Assembly: GCA_002682825.1 (NCBI GenBank) | Contig: NOKP01000019.1 | Coordinates: 310,001-374,000, forward strand | Length of the DNA: 64,000 nucleotides | DNA from: Neonectria sp. B-13 | Taxonomy: Eukaryota; Ascomycota; Sordariomycetes; Hypocreales; Nectriaceae | Direction of reading: 5' to 3' | Shown here: one piece after another, positions 44,517-54,600 of the stretch | Layout of the letters: the number at the start of each line of letters is the position of its first letter | Position numbering within the stretch: position 1 is the first letter of the stretch | Notes under the pieces: generated by a model | Databases searched by the model: none | What the model was told of the DNA's origin: nothing | The model's input: the letters and a program-made list of their open reading frames with translations, nothing else | Position numbers and translations under genes: made by a program

Positions 44517-46501
44517 CTTTTCTGGCACAAGAAACGGTTCGCAAATTCCGAGAGCTGCGCGTGCAAAATGATGTCAGATAATAGATTCGGGGGATAAAAA
44601 ATCTAAGAGGCACTGCGAAAGTTAGGATCGTATAGTATGGGAAGTTAGGCTGTTTTACCTGCTCCCATTAAGCATATATAACACAACCCAGTTCCCGGGA
44701 CTTTTCTAATCCGATGCACGAGTTGTGAAAAGTGGCTCCACCATAGCCCATGATTGGATGAAGGTAGTTTAGGCCTCCCTAAAGAAGTAAATACTACTTT
44801 ATGCAGGGGAGTGTGATCTCGCTTTCGCTTTCGGGCACGAACAAGGCCCGAAAGCCCACCCCTGAGCCCCGGGAATCCGAAGTCTTAGTTTACCATAGGG
44901 TGAAACGCGAGATAGGCCAAGGGTTAATGATGATAGCTAGAGGAGAAGATCGGCATTCTTACTATCAACGGTGAATTACAGGGGATATCAACAAACCGAT
45001 AGTAACTAGTAAATGACGAAGGAAATAAGGATTTTAACCATGCTCCATATAGCACTCTGATCTTATCCTTGTGATTCAAATCCGACATACGAGTCATGAC
45101 ATAACTACGATATTTCAGAGGGACACGTCCAACTCAAGGTATCTCCGACGATTTGTAGACTAGCGGTGAGAGTTGTCTGATCCATAATTGCTTGCCATGC
45201 CAGACCAGCGGGCCTAGGAAGCTTGTCATGTGGGGGAACCTTGTGACAGCCGATGGAATGCGACGAATCTGCCACCCTCTCGTTTGCCAACCCTAGTCTG
45301 GCAGAACGCTTTGATTGATTGATGTACTATACTGATGCTCACCTTTTCGCCTTTGACAAATGCTGATCTATATTAGTACGATGAAGTTTGGTAGAAGAGC
45401 CCAGAATCAAGCCTAGTCTTCATGACGGCGTTTTCCGACCGTATTAATCCCAAGCAGAAACCTCGATATCAAGAAGGATCGCATTAGCAGCCAATATCCG
45501 CGTCTTGCCGACAGCTATTATCTATCTCTGCCGGCCAAAAAGCTTTTCCTCATCCCATCTGACCAACTTTTCGGCTTTCCTGCTGTTCAGTCAGGCCAAA
45601 AGCCGTTCGCTGATCCCGAAGTCTTGCAGGGGCTCTAGAAAACGCTTGAAGCCACGTTTGTCACCCAGAATTAAGCTATAGAGTTCTTAGAGGGCCACAA
45701 AACGAGTCTCGCGCTGCTGCTCTGCTACAATGTTGATGGTGCTCGTATAGCCGCTAGTGTATTGACGGCGAAATGATACGTAGCTGGAAGTGTCCGTGGA
45801 GTTTACGAGGCCCTCTCAAGCGTGTGGGAGATGAAATTACAGGGCTCCTACTCCTACCTCATCCACTATTCGGAGCTGTCAGAGTAAGGTTGAAAACAAC
45901 ACCCGCGTGTGAATTTAGTTGGCTTTTGCCGCGCTACATATCTTAACTTAGATATGTTGTCAGTTCGAAAAAAACAGTGCAGAAACCAATGCGTTCGCTT
46001 GAGATTGTTGAAATTTTCTCATCTATATCGTTTGATATGAATCTTTGAATATGTCCCTACGTGAATTGAAAAGTGCACGATGATCTTAATGATTGGAGCA
46101 GCTGTCTCACCGTTGGCAAATTTGCTCGTTTTCATTCCCCAAAAGACGATTGCATCTGTAAAGCAGCATATAACAAGAGGTGCAAAACAAAGCCAATCCT
46201 GGTCTTTAGCCACGGGTCGGTACTTAACAGGGGCTAGCCCACGCTTTTTTTTAGGCTATTGTGGACTACAAATTCGAAGTAGCCAAGTAGCTAAGTGACA
46301 ATCAGGTACCGAATGAAATTCATTAGCTCGCTTGGGTTGCCTAGTAGAGTTTAGATCGAGATTCGATTCTTAGCATGCCTCTTCTACGTCATAGACTCGC
46401 AAGGATAAACCTACGGAGAAGAAAGCAGAGATCACAAAAACACCTTGCTCTCCCTCCCCGCAGACCTCAAGCTGCGAAAGGCACTGCTTTTACCAGGAAT
46501 A
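44517..46501. other. Two-kilobase region without a recognised gene
   Basis: No frame here has family resemblance or splice continuity. It contains the promoters of the SDR (left end) and the phosphatase-like gene (right end), and a perfect 10-bp inverted repeat at 44827-44855. Parts of 45500-45800 read as broken coding-like sequence on the plus strand (for example KLFLIPSDQLFGFPA), but I could not assign it to a family. Confidence 0.45.
44827..44855. repeat. Perfect 10-bp inverted repeat with 9-base loop
   Basis: The arms gctttcgggc and gcccgaaagc are exact reverse complements separated by nine bases. A further gctttc copy just upstream extends the similarity on the left. It lies in non-coding DNA upstream of the SDR gene. 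It could be a dimeric zinc-cluster binding site, an RNA hairpin or chance. Confidence 0.7.
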
Positions 46502-47905
46502 ATGTCGAACAGTTTTGTCTCAACTGCAGCTGCATTGTCGCTTGTGTTGACTACATCTGTATCTGCAGTTCAACATCCATTGCAAGGCCTCGATCATTCA
46601 CAAGGGTATCAATTCGATCCGCTCTTCCATCTGCCGGGAATATCGCCCTACTTCGATGCTGTGGGATTCGGACTTGAACACGCTGCGCCAGAAGGATGCA
46701 CCGTAACCGCTGCCTCCTATTTGATCCGACACGCCGCGATATACGCCAACGAAGCCGAATATGAGGACTACATCCAACCATTTCTCTTCAAACTAGAGAA
46801 GCACCGAGGAGCCTTCTCAGGTCCCCTCGCGTTCTTAAATGCATGGTATTCTCCAATCGACGAATATCACCTCGAGGATGTGACTCCTTCTGGAAAGGAG
46901 GATGCTGAGGAGGTCGGACATCATCTGGTGAAGCTTTATCGGCATCTAGCATCATCAGTGAAGCGTGTCATAGCAGACACCAAATCAAGGACGCATGATA
47001 CTGCCAAGGCCTTCCTACGCGCATTTCCTGCCGACGGCGATATCGAAATCATCCGCTTTGACAAGAAAGACTTGAATGAAGGCACTCGTGCCCTTCTCCC
47101 TCACAAAGCTTGCTCAAATTTTTCAAAGGACCCCGGAACCAAGCAACAGCAAGAGTTCCTAAATGTCTACGGCAAACAAGTCTCGCGTCGCCTGAGCCCC
47201 CACACTCCCGACGACTACGACCTCGATCCCAAAGACGTCTTCGCGCTGCAATCACTCTGCGGCTACGAATCAGCCATCAACGGCAAGCGTTCGCCGATAT
47301 GCGCCATATTCTCTGATTCGGAATGGCTCTCCTATGAATACGCGTGGGACATGAAATACGCGCACATGGTTGGGCCGCTGAATCCTCTTTCTAATTATCT
47401 CGGTTTCCCTTGGCTAAATTCACAATCTCGCCTATTCGATACCATTGATAACAACTCCGGTGCGAATCACAATGAAACAACAGGATGGCCCGCCGATCAG
47501 CGCCTGTTCTTCTACTTCACACACCGTGAAGTGCCGCCGTTCGTTGCCACAGCACTGGGAATCTTTAATTCGTCTTCGCAAGAAGGATACGATGAGTTCC
47601 CGACTTCGCACGTCAATCATGTACGGGCATGGAAGATGTCTGATCTAATTCCATTCTTGGGACACGTTGGCATGGAAAAGATGACATGCGAGAGACCAGG
47701 CGTTAAGGGTGGCAAACCCGAGAAAGAGGACTTTGTGAGGTTTATTGCTAATACTGCACCACGACCATTACCACTATGTCAGAATGGACCGGGTGCTAGC
47801 TGTCCGTTTGAGACATTTAAAAAGATTATTAGTGCAGGGATGGAAAAGTATGGAGACTTTGATGCTGTCTGTGAAAATGAGAAGGAGGATGATCTTTGGG
47901 AATGA
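46502..47905 (+). CDS. Secreted histidine-phosphatase (acid phosphatase/phytase-like) protein
   Basis: A single exon of 467 residues from the ATG at 46502. The first 22 residues form a signal peptide ending near SVSA. The branch-2 histidine phosphatase pattern is present but altered. The active-site motif reads LIRHAAIYANE instead of RHGxRxP, so the Arg three residues after the His is missing. The distal acid/base motif reads FTHREVPP instead of HD or HAE. At least six cysteines and several Asn-X-Ser/Thr sites fit a secreted glycoprotein. The family hydrolyses phosphomonoesters. With this motif the enzyme may be active on an unusual substrate or weakly active. The longer frame that starts upstream lacks an ATG and would bury the signal peptide. 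Confidence 0.85.
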   Translation: MSNSFVSTAAALSLVLTTSVSAVQHPLQGLDHSQGYQFDPLFHLPGISPYFDAVGFGLEHAAPEGCTVTAASYLIRHAAIYANEAEYEDYIQPFLFKLEKHRGAFSGPLAFLNAWYSPIDEYHLEDVTPSGKEDAEEVGHHLVKLYRHLASSVKRVIADTKSRTHDTAKAFLRAFPADGDIEIIRFDKKDLNEGTRALLPHKACSNFSKDPGTKQQQEFLNVYGKQVSRRLSPHTPDDYDLDPKDVFALQSLCGYESAINGKRSPICAIFSDSEWLSYEYAWDMKYAHMVGPLNPLSNYLGFPWLNSQSRLFDTIDNNSGANHNETTGWPADQRLFFYFTHREVPPFVATALGIFNSSSQEGYDEFPTSHVNHVRAWKMSDLIPFLGHVGMEKMTCERPGVKGGKPEKEDFVRFIANTAPRPLPLCQNGPGASCPFETFKKIISAGMEKYGDFDAVCENEKEDDLWE

Positions 47906-48699
47906 GATGGAAAGCAGGTTTTAGACTAATTATAATCAAGGATTCCACCCTATGTTCGCGACATAAAACAGGCCCCCGTCTTTACATTGGTCATGTTAGT
48001 AAAAATACTAATATAACCGTTCTTAATGCAGTAGTTATGCCACCTGGAATAGTCGGGCGTAACCTAGTGGTATAGGGTAGGCCCGAGGCGTTCGCACCTA
48101 AAATGTCACGTGCTAGTTGCGGCATCGGACATCTAATAAGCAAGCAACTGGCACCACAACAGCTTTGCCAGCACATTCATGAAAATGATAGAAAGGAAAG
48201 GAATAATGTCACTTTGTACATGAGGGATGATTCCCACCGCAGCTAGCTTAGTCTATTACCTCGTTTTCTCGACCTTTCCTATCTTTTTGATCTGACCTTA
48301 CTTGCCCATTTGTCCCTGCCAAAACCTCTTTCATCAAATTTACCAGCAAGCAAAAAGATCTTACCATATTGCCGTATAGCGTCCACCCGCCCCGAAGATC
48401 CGAGTCTATGACCCATCACAAAGACCACCTCAAAGTCAACACCTTTTCCGCCGAACTCCCATGCTCCAAGCACGCACTGGAACACCATCTAATTTGAACA
48501 ACATGTGGTCTTTCCGCTGAGGCAGATTTTGCGGTTGGCGCTATTCTTGGGCGAATAGGTCGAGACCATCCGGTGCCCGCAACATGAACCTAAACGATCG
48601 CACTCTTCTTCGAGGATTCGTGCCACGGCGCGAGCAGTGTAAAACGTGACATCGGCTCCTCGGCCATATGGTCCAACCCTCCCTCAGGTTGCAGGTCTC
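47906..48699. other. Intergenic region, possible further relic sequence
   Basis: No intact gene. On the minus strand, 48590-48690 reads GGLDHMAEEPMSRFTLLAPW in one frame, which looks protein-like and lies just downstream of the paralogue relic at 48700-49187. It may be a further decayed exon of that gene. Confidence 0.4.
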
Positions 48700-49187
48700 C
48701 TAAGAACTGACAAGCCTCATATTGCCGATCTTGATCTTCCCCGCGTACATCCTGCTGAGTAGAAGGGCGCAGTCGTATTGGCAGGCATACCAATTTCCAC
48801 TGCAGCGAGTAGAGAATGTCGTGCGTTTCTCAAAGCTGGCAATGTCATCAAGAGTGAGGTGGGAGATTATGTGGAGGATGTCGGCGTGGCTATCTTTCTT
48901 GCTCGCCTTTGCGTAGAATTTGAGAGCCTCGGCAAACTGGTCCGGCGCACCGAGCTTGTACTCGATTGCATCTTCTTCAATGCTCTTGAGTGTAGTGAGG
49001 TTGGTGCCTTGGATAATACCATATTTCTGTACGTGTCCCGCGATATGGTAGCGTTCCTAGATAGCATCACCAAACCTGCCATCGACGATGTTCTTGACGT
49101 ATCTGCTGGCCCAAGGTTCGACCACTGCGAGGGTGGAGTTGTAGAGTACATCTTGCAAAGGAAGATAGAGGAATATCCATGTGCTCG
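48700..49187 (-). pseudogene. Stop-containing paralogue of the 50694-51119 gene
   Basis: The minus-strand frame reads LAVVEPWASRYV, GRFGDAI, then a TAG stop, then ERYHIAGHVQ, LKSIEEDAIEYKLGAPDQF and continues in the same frame to TAG at 48700-48702. The intact gene at 50694 has LQVVEPWATMYV, SRFGDAVWARYHIAGNVH and LESIKEDAVGYRVHAPEQY at matching positions. Apart from the TAG the frame stays open, and the stop falls where the intact copy has Trp. TGG to TAG is the kind of G-to-A change made by RIP or by point mutation. No clear ATG start is visible. Confidence 0.7.
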
Positions 49188-49447
49188 AATTTAATACATA
49201 CAGTCTATTTGGCTATACGGACTAACTACCTCTTTATATATCCAGCCTAGTTTCATAAGTTAATGTCTTAAAAAATTCTTTGACTTTTGCTAAAGCCATT
49301 ATGAAAGACCTGTTTACCTGTAAAGTCCTCGCTTCTCGCGAAACTTTGTGAAAGACGGAAAGCGGCGTTCGTTTACAAGCTGTCAACTGCAGCTAATCGG
49401 CGAAGATGCATGCAAATAACACGAGGTAGAACGCTAAAAATGCGCGA

Positions 49448-49517
49448 TTAATTAGCATAGATGCATGTCAATGGAGGCATACGGTGGCATGCTGAGAGAG
49501 GCGGTTAATTAGCATAG
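49448..49517. repeat. Two copies of a 13-bp AT-rich motif
   Basis: The motif ttaattagcatag occurs exactly at 49448-49460 and 49505-49517, each preceded by a GC-containing base run and followed by a gatg-like sequence. Weaker copies (such as ctaatcgg) occur around 49392 and 49566. Confidence 0.55.
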
Positions 49518-49805
49518 GATGTCTGTGAAAGGTATGAGTGACTTGTAGAAAAACGGCGGTCAATCGGCTAATCGGCTGAGGGTAGTTCACCAGCAGACTA
49601 AGGATGTGAATAGGACCAAGAACGTAGTAAAAATGAACCTTACCTTAAACTTTGCGTTGGAGATGATGGGAGCCAAGACACAATGAAGGTGCATCACAAC
49701 CAACATTCTCGGCTGCACATGCATAGTGCTCACTTTCCGTCGATAGTCTGCTCGTAAGCTCACGCTTTCAGGTGGAGTGGAGATGGGAAATGAGATTGGA
49801 CAGCA

Positions 49806-49866
49806 GGTTGTTGGTCGGTTGGTTTCCTGGCTGTTGGCTGTTGGCTGTTGGTTGTTGGTTGGTTGC
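49806..49866. repeat. TTGG/TTGGCTG microsatellite
   Basis: About 60 bases consist of repeats of ttggctg, ttggttg and ttggt. This is a low-complexity tandem repeat in non-coding DNA. Confidence 0.8.
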
Positions 49867-50693
49867 TCCAATCCACAGACTCCCTGGAAAAGATGGTCTA
49901 AGAATGGCCTAGACGAATACCCACCCCGGCAAGCTCACCAAACTCTCTTGGATTAGCGGGCAAGAATCCATCTATCCGTCAACGGACCGTCTACAAAAAC
50001 GGAGATAGGAGGGAGTTGTTGACAAATAACATCGCCGAAGTTGTCTGGCAGGCTGGCAGACAGCTTTTATGGTGACAGCGGTATCAAACCTCCATGGACA
50101 GACAAATGCCATTAGACGTATCGCGTACGATGATAGCCTGGAGCTAATCATGCAGGAGGCGACCTTACCCACGCTACACCCATGTAGCTGAGCGAGATAT
50201 TTGCGGGCAAAAAGGTGGCATGACACCTCGATGCTAGGCACATGCTATCAATGGGCAGAGTCTAGAACGCTCGTCCCGTGCCGTTGGTATCAACTCAACG
50301 TGGGAGGGGGGCGCAAAGGAACGCATTTTGAGAATCGAGACCCGACGCGTGTAGAGACGAGCGGCAACTCGCATATACGAGCTTCCGCTTTGCATACGCG
50401 CCATCATCCGACTTCTGCACCTCTCAGCCGCAAGCCCGTCACCTGTGAGCGGCCCCGCTTGTTCGGCTATGTGTGCCGCTTCCATATTGATGCCTAACTC
50501 AACTTCCTAATGACCCCTCCTTTGTCCGGACATAAAGGCGCCACCTTGACCTTTCAGCTTTCCCTTCTGCATATCTTCTGCACCTTCCATTCTCCGCCTT
50601 ATCTACCTTCAACTTGTCTCAAGAAAGAGGTATGTTACTCAGCCAATATACCTTTGGTTAGTCTTACAGTTCTAACTTTGCAACAGTGCAGCC

Positions 50694-51119
50694 ATGAGTG
50701 CCGCTCTAAGTATCAGTTATACAACGCTCGTTGAGCAACTGTTCCTAGATCTTACTCTTAATGATGTAATCAACAGAACTTCACCCCTTCAAGTAGTTGA
50801 ACCTTGGGCTACTATGTATGTTGATGCTATCCTCGATAGCAGGTTCGGCGATGCTGTCTGGGCACGCTATCATATTGCGGGGAATGTCCACAACGGCATC
50901 ATTGATAGTTCCCCTGGCCTCACTGTGCTAGAGAGTATCAAGGAGGATGCAGTTGGTTACAGGGTTCATGCGCCAGAGCAATATTTTGAAGCTAGGCCAT
51001 TATACGAGAAGACCAGCAGTGCAGACGGGCACCCTGATGTGATTGAGATTATTCTGGATGTTGCTTCTATAGAAGTCCCTGAAGGTGCTGATGAAGATGA
51101 GGAAGAGGAAGAACTTTGA
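50694..51119 (+). CDS. Small uncharacterised fungal protein (141 aa)
   Basis: A single frame of 141 residues starts at ATG 50694. The body contains VVEPWATMYVDAILDSRFGD, WARYHIAGNVH and SIKEDAVGYRVHAPEQY, then a strongly acidic tail (EDEEEEEL). There is no signal peptide or membrane segment. I do not recognise a named domain. That it is real is supported by a related copy on the opposite strand 1.5 kb away (48700-49187), which is conserved along most of its length but interrupted by a stop. A likely 5'-UTR intron ends a few bases before the ATG. The protein is short, so it may be a truncated member of a longer family. Confidence 0.65.
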   Translation: MSAALSISYTTLVEQLFLDLTLNDVINRTSPLQVVEPWATMYVDAILDSRFGDAVWARYHIAGNVHNGIIDSSPGLTVLESIKEDAVGYRVHAPEQYFEARPLYEKTSSADGHPDVIEIILDVASIEVPEGADEDEEEEEL

Positions 51120-51617
51120 AAGCTGTCAAGGCAATTGTTGTATCTGTCGTTTAACTTAGAGTAATATTTGCTTGAAAAGTCAAAGTTTTGTAATGGGAGC
51201 AACCGTGATTTATCTTCTGTGTCTCTTCCTTTCTCATCATATTCGCCACTCAAGGCATTAGACAGCATTATAAGGATCTTGGACTGGACATGCTGATTCT
51301 CAACGATGTTCGCAGCGGTGCCTGATACGACAGCTGTAGAGCCGGGTGAAACTACGCAGGCAGACACTGCTGAGTCGTCACCGAGAAGTTTACGCATGGA
51401 CTCATCCTCAATTCCCAGCCGCCGTACTATACCGCCATTGTTGAGATAGAGAACTTTCGAGTTAGGCGAAAACGTGACTGTCTATCTATAACACTTAAGG
51501 ATTATAGCTAAAGCACTACAGTGATGAGTCTAAGCATTTACCTCAAATAGGCTACTTAATAGTAACAACAGCTAACAAGAGAAATCATTGGAAATGGAAG
51601 AACCTCTAGCACCTATG
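51120..51617. other. Short intergenic region with a coding-like minus-strand stretch
   Basis: On the minus strand, about 51480 down to 51170 reads TFSPNSKVLYLNNGGIVRRL, then SACVVSPGSTAVVSGTA. This has the rhythm of WD40-type propeller blades and runs into the antisense of the 50694 gene. I found no start or convincing upstream exon, so it is recorded as a possible relic only. Confidence 0.35.
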
Positions 51618-54600
51618 CTATATGCCGCCGATGAAATGATAGCGAAGACAGCCAGCATCAATATACCCTCCAACACCGCCATTATTGCCTGTAAAATGTC
51701 AGTGAAGTTCATTGCACATCGCCACTTCAATGTGGTTATGACTTGGTAGCTGAAGAGTAAAACCTTACAGTCTGAGTAAGCTGAGATTAAAAGGTCCCTA
51801 CAAGACCAGACATCTAACCCGATGGGCCACTGCATGGATTGAGTGTCTACCTCTGTTTCGCACCCATCAATCCACGATACAGAGTAAGAATACTGGATTC
51901 CGTCCCCGTCAGATGCGATTTCCTCTACAGGATCATCTCCTGGACCGATGGAAGTAGTTTTATCGTCGCCCAGATCAGGCGTGCAGAAGTCTTGAGCAGC
52001 GCCATATTGGGACTCGGGGCTGATGTCGCCATGGCCAGGGTAGTCGTCTTCGTTTTCGCACACAACGTCCTTGACCTCGAGAGGTGTCTCGGGAGTTTCC
52101 GTTTCGGTTGGCTCTGGTGCCTCCGATGTCGTGGTTTCCGTCGAGACCCAGGAGGCACATGTTGGGCTCTCAACGCAGGCAACTTGGCCTCCAGGTCCCA
52201 TGCCGCATCGTGTTGCGGTCGCTGTTTCTGCGCACGAGCTTCCAGAGGGCGTCGAAATCGTACTGACAGGAGCATTTGAGAGCGTTGGCATCGCCTCGCT
52301 GGAGGTTTCGGCCATGCTTGTGATGCTCGTCTGGCGCGTTGTTAAGCTCGAGGTGTCCGTCTCGCTGACAGTGCTCGTCTGGCTGCTGATAGTAGAGCTC
52401 GAAGCTAAGGGAAGTTCACAGACAGCACCACTCGTTGAATCTTCCTGGCGGCGCTGGTTAGGCGACGTGTTTGGATTCCACTGACAAGCTCGCTGGTTCA
52501 GATCAAGACCGCTCCAGATGCCATTCCGATCACGCTTTCCGTCGTATATGGTGACCTCACCCCGGGACCAGCTCTTGTCGATAATGTAGGTTCTTATGGC
52601 AGTGGCGGTGGCGGCTACCGCTGTTCCGTCCTTGTTCTTTAGCTGTCCGAGCTGTGCAAGTTTCAGCAAGTACGCAGCAAGTCCTGCCGTCATGGCCGCG
52701 GCTAGGGATGTCATCAGTAATCTCTTCAACAAAGCTGCGGGTAATAGAGGATCTTACAGTCCGAGGTGCCCGATCCACTTCTATAAAGGAAGTCCTCCTG
52801 ACCCCAGTTCTGAGTGTTACCGTCGGCGACGCTCATCCTGAAGCCCGGTGCGTAGAGGTGTGGCAGTCCGTTGGCGAGATCTGTACTGCCATACCCGGCG
52901 GTATGCAACACATCATTTGGGTCTCCTGATGAGACAGCTCCGACCACAATGAGCTCTGGGAGACTCAAGCCTGCATTTGTCTTGGCATAGTTTTGTGGCC
53001 ATCCGTCAATCGTTGTTCGTGGGAGATTTCCCGATCCCGTAATGACTATCATACCCTTGTCAATTATATCCTGGAGAAGGTCGTGTAACCGGTACTCGAA
53101 TCCCAAGGATTGGTCAAGGGCGTCATCGGGAAGGTCGAGAAAGCTTTCCGATTTATCGCCCTTCAAGCGGTAGAAGAAACTACGCTGAAAATAGTGCGCC
53201 AGTAGTAAAATTCCAGTGGAGGCCCCGTTAGGACCTGCGGTAATTCGATCATTTACCTCGCCGAGTGTCTCTAGAAAATCATCCGGGCTAAAACCCCCTC
53301 CCCGGCGTTGTTGGCGAGGAAGGCGGGCAATGTGGGTTTTGATATTCTTAGCCACTCCATGTGTTTTCCCAGCCACTAAGCTAAGCATGGCAGTTCCGTG
53401 GCAGACTCCAGGCTGTTGTAGATCAAGATCCTGGTGTGAATCGTCTTGTCTCTCTACCCCATCATAGTCTTTGATCTTGGTGACCCAGTCGAAGCGATCT
53501 CTGATGAGATCAAAATCCTACTCATCATTGTTACTATTCATATACATGGTAAACCTGACTGAGGGCTACTCACGGGATGGCCCGCACTTGCACCCGTGTC
53601 GAGGATCCAGACATCGATGTCCTGGCCACCACTGTCGTCAAAGTAGTAGCGGCCATTTAGTGAGGCTAAAGGTACCCGTGGGTCAAGGTTAGGCCACGAA
53701 ACATAGGTCAATTGCGTCGGTGCGTCTTCTTGGAAGACTAGCTCAATGGTAGGATCCCAACATGGATATTGTTCATTGTCACATGCTTCCATGACCGACG
53801 CCACCTAGTACGAAGTCAGCGTGATCTATGGCTCGAGGTGAAGAGGGAGATGAAATACATACGCTCGTGTGTTCTCGGAGCTTGTCAGCTTGATCCAAGG
53901 TCAATGGCAACCGCCAAAAGTTCATCCCAAATGTCTCTGTACTGGATAAATAGATTTCAGATATGTCCTCAACTAGGTCATTGAGGACAGTTTGAACCTC
54001 GGAAACCTGACTCTCGTTTCTTCCCGATATGGGATAGACAACATGAGGAATGGGCGTCGCCGTAGCCGTCTCAGTTGAAGTCGTTACTTGAGTAGAGCTG
54101 ACGTCTTGAACTTTGCAGCCATACACAGTCCCACAAGTAGACAATACCTGTGTCGTGGTTGTCTTGGTCTCCTCTAAAGATATAGAGACACCATAGGACG
54201 TCCTAATGGCGCAGAGTTCTGCGGTCTCCGTCTCACACGCGTTGTCGGGGCCGTTGGACGGCTTGGGAGGAAATGTTGGGACTCGGTCTGGGCCGATTGT
54301 GTAACTGGGCCAAGCGGGCAAAGTTCCTTTAATCTCAATAGTGAAGCCAACGTTTGGAGGAATCGAGATGAATGGAGGTGGTCCTGGTGGGTACTCTCCA
54401 GGAGGAAGGACAATTTTCCATGCAAGAATACTGAACTCGCCCCAATTGATACAAATAGAAAAGAACCACATATTACAAGGAATAATAGTGTTGGTTTCAA
54501 TTGCTTGGGGCACGTCAACTGAAGTTGTGATAGGCATGATCCAGCCACCCTCAGTTGTATCTGTCGTTGTAGATGGCGGGACTGTAGTTGATGGCTCAGT

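Larger units (their letters stand above)
49188..50693. other. Intergenic region with short repeats
   Basis: No supported gene. It carries two exact copies of ttaattagcatag (49448-49460 and 49505-49517) within looser repeated sequence, and a TTGGCTG/TTGGTTG microsatellite. A probable 5'-UTR intron of the following gene lies just before its ATG (from a gtatgt near 50630 to tttgcaacag near 50686). Confidence 0.5.

Noticed and set aside
46445..46501. N-terminal extension of the phosphatase-like gene
   Set aside because: It starts at TTG, and the extra 19 residues would precede and mask a good signal peptide that begins at ATG 46502.
48052..48105. tRNA-like sequence (cctagtggtatag followed by gttcgcacc)
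   Set aside because: A- and B-box-like words are present, but the acceptor stem cannot be paired and the B box departs from consensus.
48867..49194. Plus-strand frame of 138 aa at 48778-49194
   Set aside because: It is the antisense of the clearly recognisable minus-strand paralogue relic.
50966..51397. Minus-strand gene with a poly-serine run opposite the 50694 gene
   Set aside because: The poly-Ser is the antisense of the acidic Glu codons of the plus-strand gene, and no start or splice structure is convincing.
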